Part shown: positions 35,093 through 43,191 of the stretch, in pieces
How positions within the stretch are numbered: the stretch's first letter is position 1
How the letters are laid out: the number at the start of each line of letters is the position of its first letter
Assembly: GCF_018131225.1 (NCBI RefSeq)
Contig: NZ_JAFCMM010000006.1
Coordinates: forward strand, 372,001 to 436,000
Length of the DNA: 64,000 nt
Direction of reading: 5' to 3'
From: Bradyrhizobium sp. U87765 SZCCT0048
Lineage (GTDB): Bacteria > Pseudomonadota > Alphaproteobacteria > Rhizobiales > Xanthobacteraceae
Translations under genes and position numbers: made by a program
The notes under the pieces: generated by a model
Database searches by the model: none
Seen by the model: only the letters and a program-made list of their open reading frames with translations
What the model was told of the DNA's origin: nothing

Positions 35093-36046
35093 ATGCGGTT
35101 CGCGGTCAGGAGTCTCGGTGGGGTGGCCGTGCTGGCCGCGGTCGCCGGCCTGTGGGTGTTCGTCGGCCTCAGAGGGCCGCTGCCGCTGGTCCGCAACGAT
35201 GGTGCCTACTGGCTCGCGGTGACGCCGACCAGCCCGCTGCTCACTCCGGCGATGCGTGTCGCGCTGGCCAGCAACGCCGCGCCGACGCCGGGTCGCCTCG
35301 ACTGGCAGGCCATCGACGAAGGTTTTGAGATCGCCGACCTGCCGGTGCTGATGAACGGTGCGGCGGTCGAACACCTGCTGCTGGCCCGCATCGATCCCGC
35401 ACGCTTTCGCTTCGTCGCCCACAACGCGGTGTCCGGACCGCGCGATCTCGATCACTGGCTGGCGAAAACCAGCGCGGCGCTGGTGGTCAACGGCAGCTTC
35501 TTCTCGCGGCACAGCGAGCCGGCGACGCCGTTCCTGAGCGGCGGCACGCTGCTTGGGCCGAAGGTCTATGACGCGCGCGCCGGCGCCTTCGTGGCGTCGG
35601 CGTCGTCAGCCCGGGTGTACGACCTCGCCGGCACGGACTGGCGCGCCGCCTTCCAGGGCGCGACCGACGCCATGGTGTCGTATCCGCTGCCGCTGTCGAA
35701 CGGCACGAGCCGCGTCACCAAGCCGTCGCGCTGGCTTGCGACGCGCAGCTTTGTCGGTCAGGATGTTGCCGGTCGCATCATCGTCGGCACCACGACCGAT
35801 GCGTTCTTCTCGCTGGCACGGCTCGCGCGCTTCCTGCTCGATGCGCCGCTCGACCTGACGATCGCGCTCAATCTGGACGGCGGCCCGGTCGCCTGCCAGG
35901 GCGTCGCATTGAACGGCGTCAGGCGCAACAGCTACGGCCGTTCCGAAGCGCGGGTGGAAGGGGACGAGGTGCAGGTGCTGGTGAGCCTGCGACACATTCC
36001 CGCCCAGATGCCGGTGGTGCTGGCCGCAGTCCGGCGGACATCGTGA
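35093..36046 (+). CDS. Phosphodiester glycosidase (NAGPA-domain) family protein, membrane-anchored
   Basis: A 317-residue protein with one N-terminal hydrophobic segment (GGVAVLAAVAGLWVFVGL) and a periplasmic NAGPA-type domain. Visible are ALVVNGSFFSRHSEPATPFL, GTTTDAFFSLARLARFLL and ALNLDGGPVACQG. The NGSFF and NLDGG motifs are the family landmarks (uncovering-enzyme fold). ATG 35093 is chosen for its GAGGGGCGGGG; ATG 35078 is alternative. The substrate, perhaps an exopolysaccharide phosphodiester, is unknown. Confidence 0.8.
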   Translation: MRFAVRSLGGVAVLAAVAGLWVFVGLRGPLPLVRNDGAYWLAVTPTSPLLTPAMRVALASNAAPTPGRLDWQAIDEGFEIADLPVLMNGAAVEHLLLARIDPARFRFVAHNAVSGPRDLDHWLAKTSAALVVNGSFFSRHSEPATPFLSGGTLLGPKVYDARAGAFVASASSARVYDLAGTDWRAAFQGATDAMVSYPLPLSNGTSRVTKPSRWLATRSFVGQDVAGRIIVGTTTDAFFSLARLARFLLDAPLDLTIALNLDGGPVACQGVALNGVRRNSYGRSEARVEGDEVQVLVSLRHIPAQMPVVLAAVRRTS

Positions 36047-36080
36047 CGGCAATGCGTGTGCAGAGGATGATCATCACGCC

Positions 36081-36404
36081 ATGAAGACCTCTCTCGTCGT
36101 GTTCGCCGCCGTGGCCGTAGCGATGCTCGGGCAGGTGATGCCGGTGGCTGCGGGCGGCTGCCGCGACGACATGCTGACCGCGGACCAGAACGTTCGCCGG
36201 AGCCAGAAGGGCCTCGACAACGCCGCCGGCGATACCGATGGTGCGCAGTGCACCGCCTATCGCCGCCACATCGATGCGCTTTCGGAGCTGCGCAGCGTGA
36301 TCGCGCGCTGCGATCGCGGGCCCAACCAGTCGCGCAACGTGCAGGACGTCGACACCCGCATCGTCACGCTGGCGCCGCGCATGCGCGAGGTCTGCAAGCC
36401 CTAG
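36081..36404 (+). CDS. Small periplasmic protein of unknown function
   Basis: A 107-residue protein: signal peptide MKTSLVVFAAVAVAMLGQV, mature part helical with Cys at the start (GGCRDDM), middle (GAQCTAY, ARCDRG) and end (EVCKP), probably two disulfides. It follows the glycosidase gene by 34 bases and may share its transcript. No family recognised. Confidence 0.65.
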   Translation: MKTSLVVFAAVAVAMLGQVMPVAAGGCRDDMLTADQNVRRSQKGLDNAAGDTDGAQCTAYRRHIDALSELRSVIARCDRGPNQSRNVQDVDTRIVTLAPRMREVCKP

Positions 36405-36693
36405 CGTGCGGGCGTTGCGGCCCGCGGCCGCCGCCAGCAAAGGCCGGAGCCTGTTGCGCCGCTGAACCTTTCCCTCAGCCTCTCCGACAGATCATCGGGT
36501 CTTCCCGCGCCGTTATGCATGCCTTAACCGCATGTGCAGACCGGCGCGAAAGTGCCGTGGGTTGCACGGATTGAGACGATTTTCCGTGGAACTTGTGGAA
36601 CATTCCCAGGCCGCTGGCAGGGCCGGGACACCATGCCGCGAACGAACGATCCGATGGCCGCCGATGTCCGGTGCCCGAAGGGAGTGATCGATC

Positions 36694-37479
36694 TTGCGCT
36701 TCAGTGAATTGCCGCGGGCTGCCCGGCCGGCCCGCATTGCCAGTCCTGCATTCCATGTCTGGTCCGCCGCCATCGCGACCGCCTGCGTCGCGCTCGTGCT
36801 GCTGTGCGCCCTGGTTCACGCCGCGCGGGCGCAGACCGAGGTGGTGGCGCTGCGCACCACGACCACGTTGACCTCGTCGTCGCCGACCGCGGCGTCGGGC
36901 GACGCCATCACCTTCACCGCCCGCATCGAGGCCGATCACGGCGCGGTGCCCGGCGGCTTCATCGATTTCTTCGACGAATCGACCATGCGCTGGCTTGGCC
37001 GTGCGCCGGTGGGTGCGCCGGCGGTCACGGTGTCCGATCTCGTCCCCGGCGTGCATCCGGTGCGCGCCCATTACACCGGCACCAGCGATTTCATGCCGTT
37101 CATCGCGCTGCCCAGTTCATCGCAGGTTCTGGTGCAGCAGGTTCAGGCGCGGCCGCGCCTCGAAGTGTCGTCGTCGTCCAATCCGGCGTCGCCCGGCGAG
37201 CCGCTGACGCTGTCGGCGACGGTGGTCACGCCATCGGGCACGCCGACCGGCATGGTGACATTCCGCGACGGCGATCATGGTCTGATGGCGCGGGTGCGGC
37301 TCGACCACAGCGGCCATGCCAGCTTCGTCACCGCGGCGCTGCCCGGCGGGCTGCACACGCTCAGCGCCGAATACGAGGGCGATGGCCGTTTCGCCGGCGC
37401 AACCGCGACGCTCCGCGTGGAGATCGCAGAGCGCGCCGCGTCGTGGTCGGTCGGCAGCGCATTCCTCGGCAGCGACTGA
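36694..37479 (+). CDS. Exported protein with two bacterial Ig-like repeats
   Basis: A 261-residue protein. An N-terminal signal (IATACVALVLLCALVHAARA) is followed by two repeats of about 90 residues, each starting with T/S-rich and P-S/A-x-G strands (TSSSPTAASGDAITFTARI; SSSNPASPGEPLTLSATVV) and containing V/I-x-F-x-D (FIDFFDES; MVTFRDGD) and a late Y-x-G-D/T segment. These match Ig_3/Big_5-type surface modules. The start is a TTG with GGGAG ten bases upstream, so the start is uncertain. Likely a cell-surface or periplasmic binding protein. Confidence 0.75.
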   Translation: MRFSELPRAARPARIASPAFHVWSAAIATACVALVLLCALVHAARAQTEVVALRTTTTLTSSSPTAASGDAITFTARIEADHGAVPGGFIDFFDESTMRWLGRAPVGAPAVTVSDLVPGVHPVRAHYTGTSDFMPFIALPSSSQVLVQQVQARPRLEVSSSSNPASPGEPLTLSATVVTPSGTPTGMVTFRDGDHGLMARVRLDHSGHASFVTAALPGGLHTLSAEYEGDGRFAGATATLRVEIAERAASWSVGSAFLGSD

Positions 37480-37608
37480 TCCCCGCGCGCCAAGCGGCGG
37501 GTTGCCGGCGCACTGCTTTCATGGACATGCGCGACCCCAGCCTGCTTGTTGCCGGCCTGTCAGCGCGCGCGTGGTTGACGCGAGCTGCGCCGCTTTCCAT
37601 GGTGGCGC

Positions 37609-38283
37609 ATGACCACCTTCATCGGACTCGATGGTTTCCGCCGCGGCTGGGTCGCTGTTGAGATCGCGCCGCGCCGCCGGAGCCTGTTTTTCTGGCCGCA
37701 GCTCGATGCGCTGTGGGCGCGTGGCTTCGAGCGCGCCGCCATCGACATGCCCATTGGTCTGCCGGACGCGGGCGAGCGCGCCTGTGATCGCGCGGCGCGC
37801 ATTCTGCTGCGGCCGCATGGCTCACGCGTATTCGGTGGCGCGCGCCGCGGGCTGTGGGCGCACGGCTCACAAGCGGAGGCTAACCGCGTGCTCAAGGCGC
37901 GCGGCGAGGCTATGGTGTCGGCGCAGCTGTGGAATCTCGGGCCGAAGATCATGGAGGTCGATGCGGCGATTACGCCAGAGCGCCAGCGCCGCGTCATCGA
38001 GGCCCATCCCGAACTGGTGTTCTGGCGCCTCAACGGCCACACGCCGCTGCCGCGCAAGAAGGACGCCGACGGCCTTGCGCTGCGCCGCGCGCTGCTGCTC
38101 AGCGCCGGCTTTGCCGCGCTCGACGACTGGCTCGACCATGCTCGGATCGGCACCGGTGCGAAAGCGGACGACGTGCTCGATGCCTGCGCCATGGCGATCG
38201 CCGCCCGCGACGCGCGTGCGAGTTGTCCCGAGGGACCAGCGCCGCGTGATACCCGCGGTCTGAAGATGCAGATCTGGTATTGA
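37609..38283 (+). CDS. DUF429 family protein (predicted RNase H-like fold)
   Basis: A 224-residue protein with family landmarks: FIGLDGFRRGWVAVEIAP (first strand with catalytic-type Asp), AAIDMPIGLPDAGERACDR (second Asp), HPELVFWRLNG (Glu), and DVLDACAMAIAARD near the C-terminus (Asp). DUF429 is predicted to adopt an RNase H-like nuclease fold; activity is not established. No partner gene is obvious. Confidence 0.85.
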   Translation: MTTFIGLDGFRRGWVAVEIAPRRRSLFFWPQLDALWARGFERAAIDMPIGLPDAGERACDRAARILLRPHGSRVFGGARRGLWAHGSQAEANRVLKARGEAMVSAQLWNLGPKIMEVDAAITPERQRRVIEAHPELVFWRLNGHTPLPRKKDADGLALRRALLLSAGFAALDDWLDHARIGTGAKADDVLDACAMAIAARDARASCPEGPAPRDTRGLKMQIWY

Positions 38284-38350
38284 GGCCGACTTGTCAGGTC
38301 AACGGCTGGCGTCGATCAGGCTTGAGGGGCTGTGTTGATGAGCCGGTGTC

Positions 38351-38821
38351 CTAGCCGCCGCCAAGCGCGACAAGGGCGAGCAATGTGACGGCATGAATTC
38401 TCCGCTCAGGGAGTTCGTAGTTGCGTTTGAAGTCAATATGCATGCCGAAGTTGGCGATGGGATCGAAAGTAAAGCCGGCCTTCTTCTTTTTCTGGAAATT
38501 GAGCCACCAATACTCCTCAACGAAGCTGGTCTCCCACACAATGCCGTCGTGCAACGCTATTGAAATATCCTCCGGCGCTGTATTGGGGGGTGACGTGGGG
38601 ATGGGGTCCTTGTTCCGCAGCGCCCAATACGTGCCGTCAACTTGCTGGCAAAAGATCGTCCACGATTTTCCATAATACTTGAAGCGACTTTCGTCGAGCT
38701 GTCCGAAATGTTGCTCGATGCTCTGCTTCAATGTGCCGACGCGATCACCCTCCGCGTAGGTGAATTCGATCCAGCCCGATCGATACGGGCACTCCAGAAG
38801 ACCGATGAACTGCGTGTCCAT
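38351..38821 (-). CDS. Soluble protein of unknown function, second gene of a low-GC module
   Basis: A 156-residue protein beginning MDTQFIGLLECPYRSGW. It is rich in aromatic residues (YYGKSWTIF, EYWWLNFQ) with a basic KKKK stretch. No signal, transmembrane segment or known domain is recognised. It starts seven bases after the upstream membrane-protein stop, so the two are coupled. G+C is about half, well below the flanks, and codon choice differs, which suggests recent acquisition. Confidence 0.65.
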   Translation of the reverse strand: MDTQFIGLLECPYRSGWIEFTYAEGDRVGTLKQSIEQHFGQLDESRFKYYGKSWTIFCQQVDGTYWALRNKDPIPTSPPNTAPEDISIALHDGIVWETSFVEEYWWLNFQKKKKAGFTFDPIANFGMHIDFKRNYELPERRIHAVTLLALVALGGG

Positions 38822-38828
38822 GTTCGAT

Positions 38829-39260
38829 CTACGCTCGCATCGCAAATGACGAGGCGCCCAGCACGATACACAGAAGCCCGGCGATCATGATCGCGGTGGA
38901 GATGCGGAGCAGGCGCATTTCCGAGTGGTAGCGGTCGAGCAGGTCGTGAATGAATCTGGGCTCGTCCAGCACTGGATAGTCGATCCGCAAGTATGTTGAG
39001 GCAATTCCCAGCGTCGCAACAAACAGAAATGCAATTGCTCCGGCCGTAAACGCAATGACCGGTAGATGCCCGGGTATGTGCTCTTTCGTGAGAAAAAACA
39101 CGAATGTCGAGCAGAACGAGATCAGGATTCCTGAGAGCGTGACCATCATGTTGGCGGTCACACGGATCCGATCTCGATTCTTCTCGATCGTGTCCATGAT
39201 TCTGGCCGCCGTGATCCGCTCCGGCGGCTCGAAATGCTGGTTCACGACTGTCACAGGCAT
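38829..39260 (-). CDS. Three-helix membrane protein of unknown function, first gene of a low-GC module
   Basis: A 143-residue protein. A short soluble helix (AARIMDTIEKNRDRIRVTAN) leads into TM1 (MMVTLSGILISFCSTFVFFL), TM2 (VIAFTAGAIAFLFVATLGIA), a cytosolic loop with charged residues (DLLDRYHSEMRLLRI) and TM3 (IMIAGLLCIVLGA). Small multi-helix proteins of this layout occur as membrane effectors in several defence systems, but I see no sensor or nucleotide cyclase partner and make no assignment. It precedes the unknown soluble gene. Confidence 0.65.
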   Translation of the reverse strand: MPVTVVNQHFEPPERITAARIMDTIEKNRDRIRVTANMMVTLSGILISFCSTFVFFLTKEHIPGHLPVIAFTAGAIAFLFVATLGIASTYLRIDYPVLDEPRFIHDLLDRYHSEMRLLRISTAIMIAGLLCIVLGASSFAMRA

Positions 39261-39431
39261 GCCGCGGTCTCGTCTTTGTGCTGACGTCCCGTGGCCATGC
39301 TAGCTGATTATTCGGGCCTTTCGTCCTAGATTTTTGTGAAATGAACGCGTCGCGGCGGGCGCGCGAGGACAGGAAGCAGAGCCGAGCGCCGCCTGTCCCG
39401 CAGCCATCTGTTTCGAATGGTCTTGGCATAG

Positions 39432-39460
39432 GCCGGCCGCAGGCTTCACCCGCGGCCGGC
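39432..39460. other. Hairpin between asd and the low-GC module
   Basis: Arms GCCGGCCGC (39432-39440) and GCGGCCGGC (39452-39460) with an 11-base loop, just past the asd stop. It lacks a T tract and resembles the short CCGGC-type intergenic palindromes of this group. It may still attenuate read-through from asd. Confidence 0.5.
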
Positions 39461-39469
39461 ATGACACGC

Positions 39470-40525
39470 TCACCGTGCCAGCAGCCGCTCGGCGATCTGC
39501 ACGGCGTTGAGGGCCGCCCCCTTGAGGAGCTGGTCGCCGCACACGAACAGCGCGAGGCTGCGGCCGGAGGGATCGCCGAGATCGGGGCGGATGCGGCCGA
39601 CGAGGACGTCGTCCTGGCCGGAGGCTTCCGACGGCATCGGGAAGTGGTTGGCGACGCGGTCGTCGACGACGCGCACGCCCGGCGCGGCGGCGAGCAGCTC
39701 GCGGGCGCGGGCGGGCGTCATCGCCTCGTCGAAGGTGACGTTGATCGCCATGGCGTGGGCGCGCAGCACCGGCACGCGGATGCAGGTGATTCCGATCGGC
39801 AGCTCCGGCGTGTCCATGATGCGGCGCGTCTCGGCCACGACCTTCAGCTCCTCGCCATTGTAGCCGCTGTCGGTGTCGACCTCGGCGTTGTGGCTGAACA
39901 GGTTGAAGGCGTAGGGGTGCGGCAGCACACGCGGCGTGAACGCCTCGCCCTTGAGATAGGCGGCGGTGGATGCGCGCAGCTCTTCCATCGCCGCGGCGCC
40001 GGCGCCGGACGCCGCCTGATAGGTCGCGATGTTGAGGCGGCGGATGGGCGCTGCGCGGTGCAGCGGCGCCAGCGCCACGGTTGCGATGGCGGCGACGCAG
40101 TTCGGGTTGGCGATGACGCCGTGGTGGGCGGCGATGACATCGCCGTTCACCTCCGGCACCACCAGCGGCACCTTCGGCTCCATGCGGAAGGCCGAGGAGT
40201 TGTCGACGACGACCGCGCCGGCGCGCACGGCCGTGCGGGCATATTGCCTGGAGATGCCGCTCCCGGCGGAGAACAGCGCGATGTCGACACCGGCGAAGCT
40301 GGTCTCGGTCAGCTCCTCGACGACGCGGTTGTCGCCCCGGAACGGCAGGGTCTTGCCGGCGGAGCGGGCGGAGGCGAGCAGGCGCAGGCCGCCGAGCGGG
40401 AAGTTGCGTGCGGCGAGGCAGGTCAGCAGTTCGACGCCGACGGCGCCGGTGGCGCCGACGATGGCGACGACGGGGGCAGCCGGCATGCGGCGGGGCGAGG
40501 CAGCGGAATCAGGGGAGTTCGGCAT
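39470..40525 (-). CDS. asd: Aspartate-semialdehyde dehydrogenase
   Basis: A 351-residue NADPH-dependent enzyme that reduces aspartyl phosphate to aspartate semialdehyde, the branch point to Thr, Met, Lys and diaminopimelate. It has the nucleotide loop VAIVGATGAVGVELL, catalytic Cys in ANPNCVAAIA (about residue 142), and later RVPVLRAHAMAINV containing the active-site His. The first 14 residues are extra relative to the core; the annotated ATG has GAGAGAGA upstream, while the internal Met at 40486 has none. The GAGAGAGA is buried in a hairpin and a Thr-rich ORF precedes it (see 40528-40708). Confidence 0.93.
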   Translation of the reverse strand: MPNSPDSAASPRRMPAAPVVAIVGATGAVGVELLTCLAARNFPLGGLRLLASARSAGKTLPFRGDNRVVEELTETSFAGVDIALFSAGSGISRQYARTAVRAGAVVVDNSSAFRMEPKVPLVVPEVNGDVIAAHHGVIANPNCVAAIATVALAPLHRAAPIRRLNIATYQAASGAGAAAMEELRASTAAYLKGEAFTPRVLPHPYAFNLFSHNAEVDTDSGYNGEELKVVAETRRIMDTPELPIGITCIRVPVLRAHAMAINVTFDEAMTPARARELLAAAPGVRVVDDRVANHFPMPSEASGQDDVLVGRIRPDLGDPSGRSLALFVCGDQLLKGAALNAVQIAERLLAR

Positions 40526-40527
40526 AG

Positions 40528-40603
40528 GTCTCTCTCTCGGTCAGGGGGACGGAGAGAGACGGGGTCTGTGGTTCGCGCGTGCCCCATCCGTCTCCGGTTG
40601 GGG
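40528..40603 (-). promoter_or_regulatory. asd leader: hairpin covering the ribosome-binding site, with an upstream competing hairpin
   Basis: In the asd mRNA, GUCUCUCUC (40560-40552) pairs perfectly with GAGAGAGAC (40536-40528), a 9-bp stem. Its 3' arm is the Shine-Dalgarno and ends two bases before AUG. Upstream a second stem (40603-40582, CCCCAACCG/CGGAUGGGG, GAGA loop) follows the leader stop. CCCCGUC at 40564-40558, overlapping the first stem, is complementary to GACGGGG at 40661-40655 inside the leader ORF, so an alternative pairing is possible. Regulation is inferred. Confidence 0.6.
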
Positions 40604-40615
40604 CTTTGGCTGGGA

Positions 40616-40708
40616 TCAGACTTGCTGCGACAACCGCGCGAGCACCAGCGAACGCCCCGTCGAAACGGTCGTTTTGGTGGTGGTTTTGCTGGTTTTCATC
40701 GCAAACAT
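40616..40708 (-). CDS. Thr-rich leader peptide ORF upstream of asd
   Basis: A 30-codon ORF. It starts MFAMKTSKTTTKTTVST, so seven Thr and three Lys fall in the first 17 residues. GGGAG lies seven bases upstream of the ATG, a strong ribosome-binding site. It ends 90 bases before asd, and the sequence between can fold into the hairpins described at 40528-40603. The composition recalls the enteric thr leader peptide; asd makes the precursor of Thr and Lys. It is proposed as a sensing ORF for charged tRNA-Thr (and perhaps tRNA-Lys). Confidence 0.6.
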   Translation of the reverse strand: MFAMKTSKTTTKTTVSTGRSLVLARLSQQV

Positions 40709-40788
40709 GGCGTGCTCCCTATCATGGCCGCCCGCCGACGGCAATGGCCCGGGGCGGGGATTTCGCCGACCGGGACGGTCGTCGTCGG

Positions 40789-41316
40789 TCAGCTGCGGTA
40801 GAACCGCCACATCCGCAGGAAGGTGGCGTGAACCTCCTCGGCCGGCTGGTCGAGCGGCTCGACGTTGACCAGCACCCGGCCGTCGCGGTCGAGCCGCCAC
40901 GGCCGGCGCATCAATTTCCGGTAAAGCGGCTGGCGCCGCCAGTCGGCGACCAGCGCGCTGGCGAGCGGCGTGCTCAGCGTGATCTGCAACTGCTGGGAGA
41001 TCATGGCGCGGTCGGCGATCGGCACGAGGTCAATGCGGGCGATGGCGCGCCAGCGCACGAGGCCGAGCGCCTGGACGAAAATGCCGTACTGGTTGGCGCC
41101 GATGATCGGCCGCCCGGTCTCCAGCATCGGCAGGTTGTGGTAGGTGAAGCCGGCGATGGCGGCGGCGAACGGCAGCCAGTACCACGCCCGCGTCAGCCAC
41201 GCAGCGCCGACGAACAGCACGGCGACCGCGGCCGTCACATAGATCGGGAAATACGTGTCTTCGCGACTGTAGGTGACCGAGTAACCGCCGACATTCTCTT
41301 CGTTCAATGGGCCCAT
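40789..41316 (-). CDS. Membrane protein with a PH-like C-terminal domain (unknown function)
   Basis: A 175-residue protein. A short N-terminal region (GGYSVTYSREDTYFPIYV) leads into two adjacent membrane helices (TAAVAVLFVGAAWLTRAWYW, LPFAAAIAGFTY). A C-terminal beta-rich part follows (YGIFVQALGLVRWRAIARIDLV), typical of small bacterial PH-like membrane proteins. It lies 81 bases upstream of the Thr-rich ORF on the same strand, so read-through into asd is possible. Function unknown. Confidence 0.7.
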   Translation of the reverse strand: MGPLNEENVGGYSVTYSREDTYFPIYVTAAVAVLFVGAAWLTRAWYWLPFAAAIAGFTYHNLPMLETGRPIIGANQYGIFVQALGLVRWRAIARIDLVPIADRAMISQQLQITLSTPLASALVADWRRQPLYRKLMRRPWRLDRDGRVLVNVEPLDQPAEEVHATFLRMWRFYRS

Positions 41317-41447
41317 GTGAGCGCTGCACCCGCACTTGCGAGAGAGAGCCCGGCACGGTCAAAGCTAGGCGATCTGGCGGCAGGTGCAACCGGCGATAAC
41401 GTCGCGGAGCCACGAAATCGCGCCCGGGGGACAGTCTGCGGGCGATC

Positions 41448-42017
41448 TCATGCGCCGGCGCGGACCCCCGCGGCGACGGCGCGGGCGCGCATGCGCGCCG
41501 GATACCAGCGGGTGAACCACACCGCGGCGACGAAGGCGGCGACGGTGAGGGCGATGCCGATCCACAGCGGCACCTGCGGCAGGTAGAGCATGATCACGTC
41601 CGCCAGCACCATCACCGCGAAAGCGCCGGCCCAGCCCCAGGTGATCACGGCGTTGACTGCGAGGAAGGCCGGCAGCGCGGCGATCTCGGCCGGGACCTGC
41701 TCGCGGGCATACTGCAGCGTGAACGGCAGGCGGATTGCGATCGAGATCAGCACGATGGCGAGCAGGCCGGTGTCGACCGCGAGCCGCACGCCGAGGATGC
41801 TCCAGGCCGACGGCACCAGCGTGACATAGAGGCCGAGCGCGCCGAACAGCACGGCGGTGCCGGCCTCCAGCACCTTGACCGACTTGCCGCTTGCGAGCTC
41901 GCGCACCACCAGAACCACGGCGATGGCCGCGCCGGCGAACAGGGCGATCTGCGCGCTGGTCGAGCGCATCAGGATCGCGAACGCGATGAACGGCGAGAAG
42001 CTCAGCAGAATGCCCAT
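41448..42017 (-). CDS. Integral membrane protein, paralogue of the upstream gene
   Basis: A 189-residue protein with about six hydrophobic helices (IALFAGAAIAVVLVV, AGTAVLFGALGLYVTLV, IAALPAFLAVNAVITWGWAG, IALTVAAFVAAVWFTRW). It shares IALRFPFTLQYAREEV-like and TRWY-like signatures with 42093-42650: here IAIRLPFTLQYAREQVPAEI. It is the second gene of a tandem duplicate pair, separated by 75 bases of TGTCGTG-rich low-complexity sequence. No transporter family is recognised. Confidence 0.75.
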   Translation of the reverse strand: MGILLSFSPFIAFAILMRSTSAQIALFAGAAIAVVLVVRELASGKSVKVLEAGTAVLFGALGLYVTLVPSAWSILGVRLAVDTGLLAIVLISIAIRLPFTLQYAREQVPAEIAALPAFLAVNAVITWGWAGAFAVMVLADVIMLYLPQVPLWIGIALTVAAFVAAVWFTRWYPARMRARAVAAGVRAGA

Positions 42018-42092
42018 GGCGAAATCTCCCTGATGGCGTGTTGTGTCGTGTGTTGTCGTGTCGTGGCGGAGTGACGAGGGCGTCGGCCGCGC

Positions 42093-42650
42093 TCAGGCCT
42101 GCATCTGGGCGGCGCGCGCCCGGGCGCGCTGGGTGTACCACTTGGTGAACTGCACCGCGGCGTTGCGGCTGGCGAAGGTCGCGGCGACGCCGATCCACAG
42201 CGGTGCGCTCGGCCACCACACCGAGACGATGTCGGCGACCAGCATTAGCACGAACGCGCCGACCCACGCCCAGGTCAGGATGTAGTTGGTGCGCAGGAAC
42301 GTCGGCATCGCCATCACCTCGGGGGCGACTTCCTCGCGGGCGTACTGCAGCGTGAACGGAAAGCGCAGCGCGATCGAGGTCAGCGCCACCAGCAGCAGCC
42401 CGGCGCTGATGCTGACGCGGATGGTCGCGGGCGTCAGTCCGCCATCGAGCAGCACCATGGCGAGGCCGAGGCCGCCGAGCAGGACGGCGGTGGCGATGTT
42501 GAGGATCTTGGCGGAGCGGCCGCGGGCGCGCTCGAACACGATCAGCGCGAGGGCGACGCCGGCACCGCCGAACAGGCTGACCGTCACGGTGGCGATCCAG
42601 CTCAGCACGCCCAGGGTAAGGAAGGGCAGGAAGATGATGAAGAACAGCAT
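42093..42650 (-). CDS. Integral membrane protein, first of a tandem paralogous pair
   Basis: A 185-residue protein with about six hydrophobic segments (MLFFIIFLPFLTLGVLSWIA, IATAVLLGGLGLAMVLL, AGLLLVALTSIALRFPFT, LTWAWVGAFVLMLVADIV). The block RFPFTLQYAREEVAPEVMAM and the C-terminal FTKWYTQRARARA are shared with its neighbour. Two palindromes at 42667-42736 lie at its promoter and match those at the TetR/carotenoid-oxygenase promoter. It may therefore respond to the same signal. Function unknown. Confidence 0.75.
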   Translation of the reverse strand: MLFFIIFLPFLTLGVLSWIATVTVSLFGGAGVALALIVFERARGRSAKILNIATAVLLGGLGLAMVLLDGGLTPATIRVSISAGLLLVALTSIALRFPFTLQYAREEVAPEVMAMPTFLRTNYILTWAWVGAFVLMLVADIVSVWWPSAPLWIGVAATFASRNAAVQFTKWYTQRARARAAQMQA

Positions 42651-42666
42651 GACCGGTTCGTCCAGT

Positions 42667-42736
42667 ATCTTTACGATGTAAAGATGCTAGCCTGCCGGCG
42701 GATCGATCGCAAGCAAAATCTTTACAGTGTAAAAAT
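42667..42736. promoter_or_regulatory. Two TetR-type operators upstream of the membrane-protein pair
   Basis: Site 1 is ATCTTTACGATGTAAAGAT (42667-42685), a perfect 8-3-8 palindrome. Site 2 is ATCTTTACAGTGTAAAAAT (42718-42736) with one arm mismatch. Centres are 51 bases apart. Both match the pair at 52534-52607 (consensus ATCTTKACnnnGTMAAGAT). Confidence 0.75.
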
Positions 42737-42797
42737 GGAGCGTGGTCGGGTCGCTGCGGCGGCCGTCAGGTGGGAGAGAAGCCGGTGGCGCCGGCGG

Positions 42798-43133
42798 TCA
42801 GATCGGCCGGGCATCCAGCGCCTGCCGCCAGTGCGCGGTGCGCTCCTTGAGCGCGATGGCGCGCACATAGGCCGGCGCCTCCTCGTCGAATTCCTCCAGG
42901 ATCTCAAAGCTGAAGGCGTCCGCGCCGTGGTCGCGCCAGGCGGCCTGCAGCCCGGCATCGGCCTGGCCGCCAGTGCGCAGGGTGAACCAGATGCGGTTCT
43001 GGATGGTGTCGAGATTCGGCGAGCCGCCGACCCAGACGGCACCGGCCGGCGCGCAGCGCACGGCGAATACGCCGACCATCGCCTTGCGCTCCTTGTAGGC
43101 CATGATCGCGGCCCGTCTCGCTTCGCCCTTCAT
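42798..43133 (-). CDS. GIY-YIG nuclease-family protein
   Basis: A 111-residue protein with a single GIY-YIG-like domain: a first strand GVFAVRCAPAGAVWVGGSPN in place of the GIY...YIG pair, then an Arg-containing helix (QNRIWFTLRTGG) and a Glu in FEILEEF. The canonical Tyr residues are replaced (VFAV, VWVG), so catalysis is doubtful. The start at 43133 excludes 20 residues lacking homology. A palindrome at 43192-43211 lies in its promoter region. Confidence 0.75.
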   Translation of the reverse strand: MKGEARRAAIMAYKERKAMVGVFAVRCAPAGAVWVGGSPNLDTIQNRIWFTLRTGGQADAGLQAAWRDHGADAFSFEILEEFDEEAPAYVRAIALKERTAHWRQALDARPI

Positions 43134-43191
43134 GCTCGTCTCTCGCACCCCATCGAAAGGCGAGGGGATAGCAGGCCCGGGGAGGCTCGTC

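Noticed and set aside
38829..39260. Pycsar or CBASS membrane effector
   Set aside because: A three-helix protein is present but there is no cyclase or nucleotide-sensing partner in the module, so the label is not supported.
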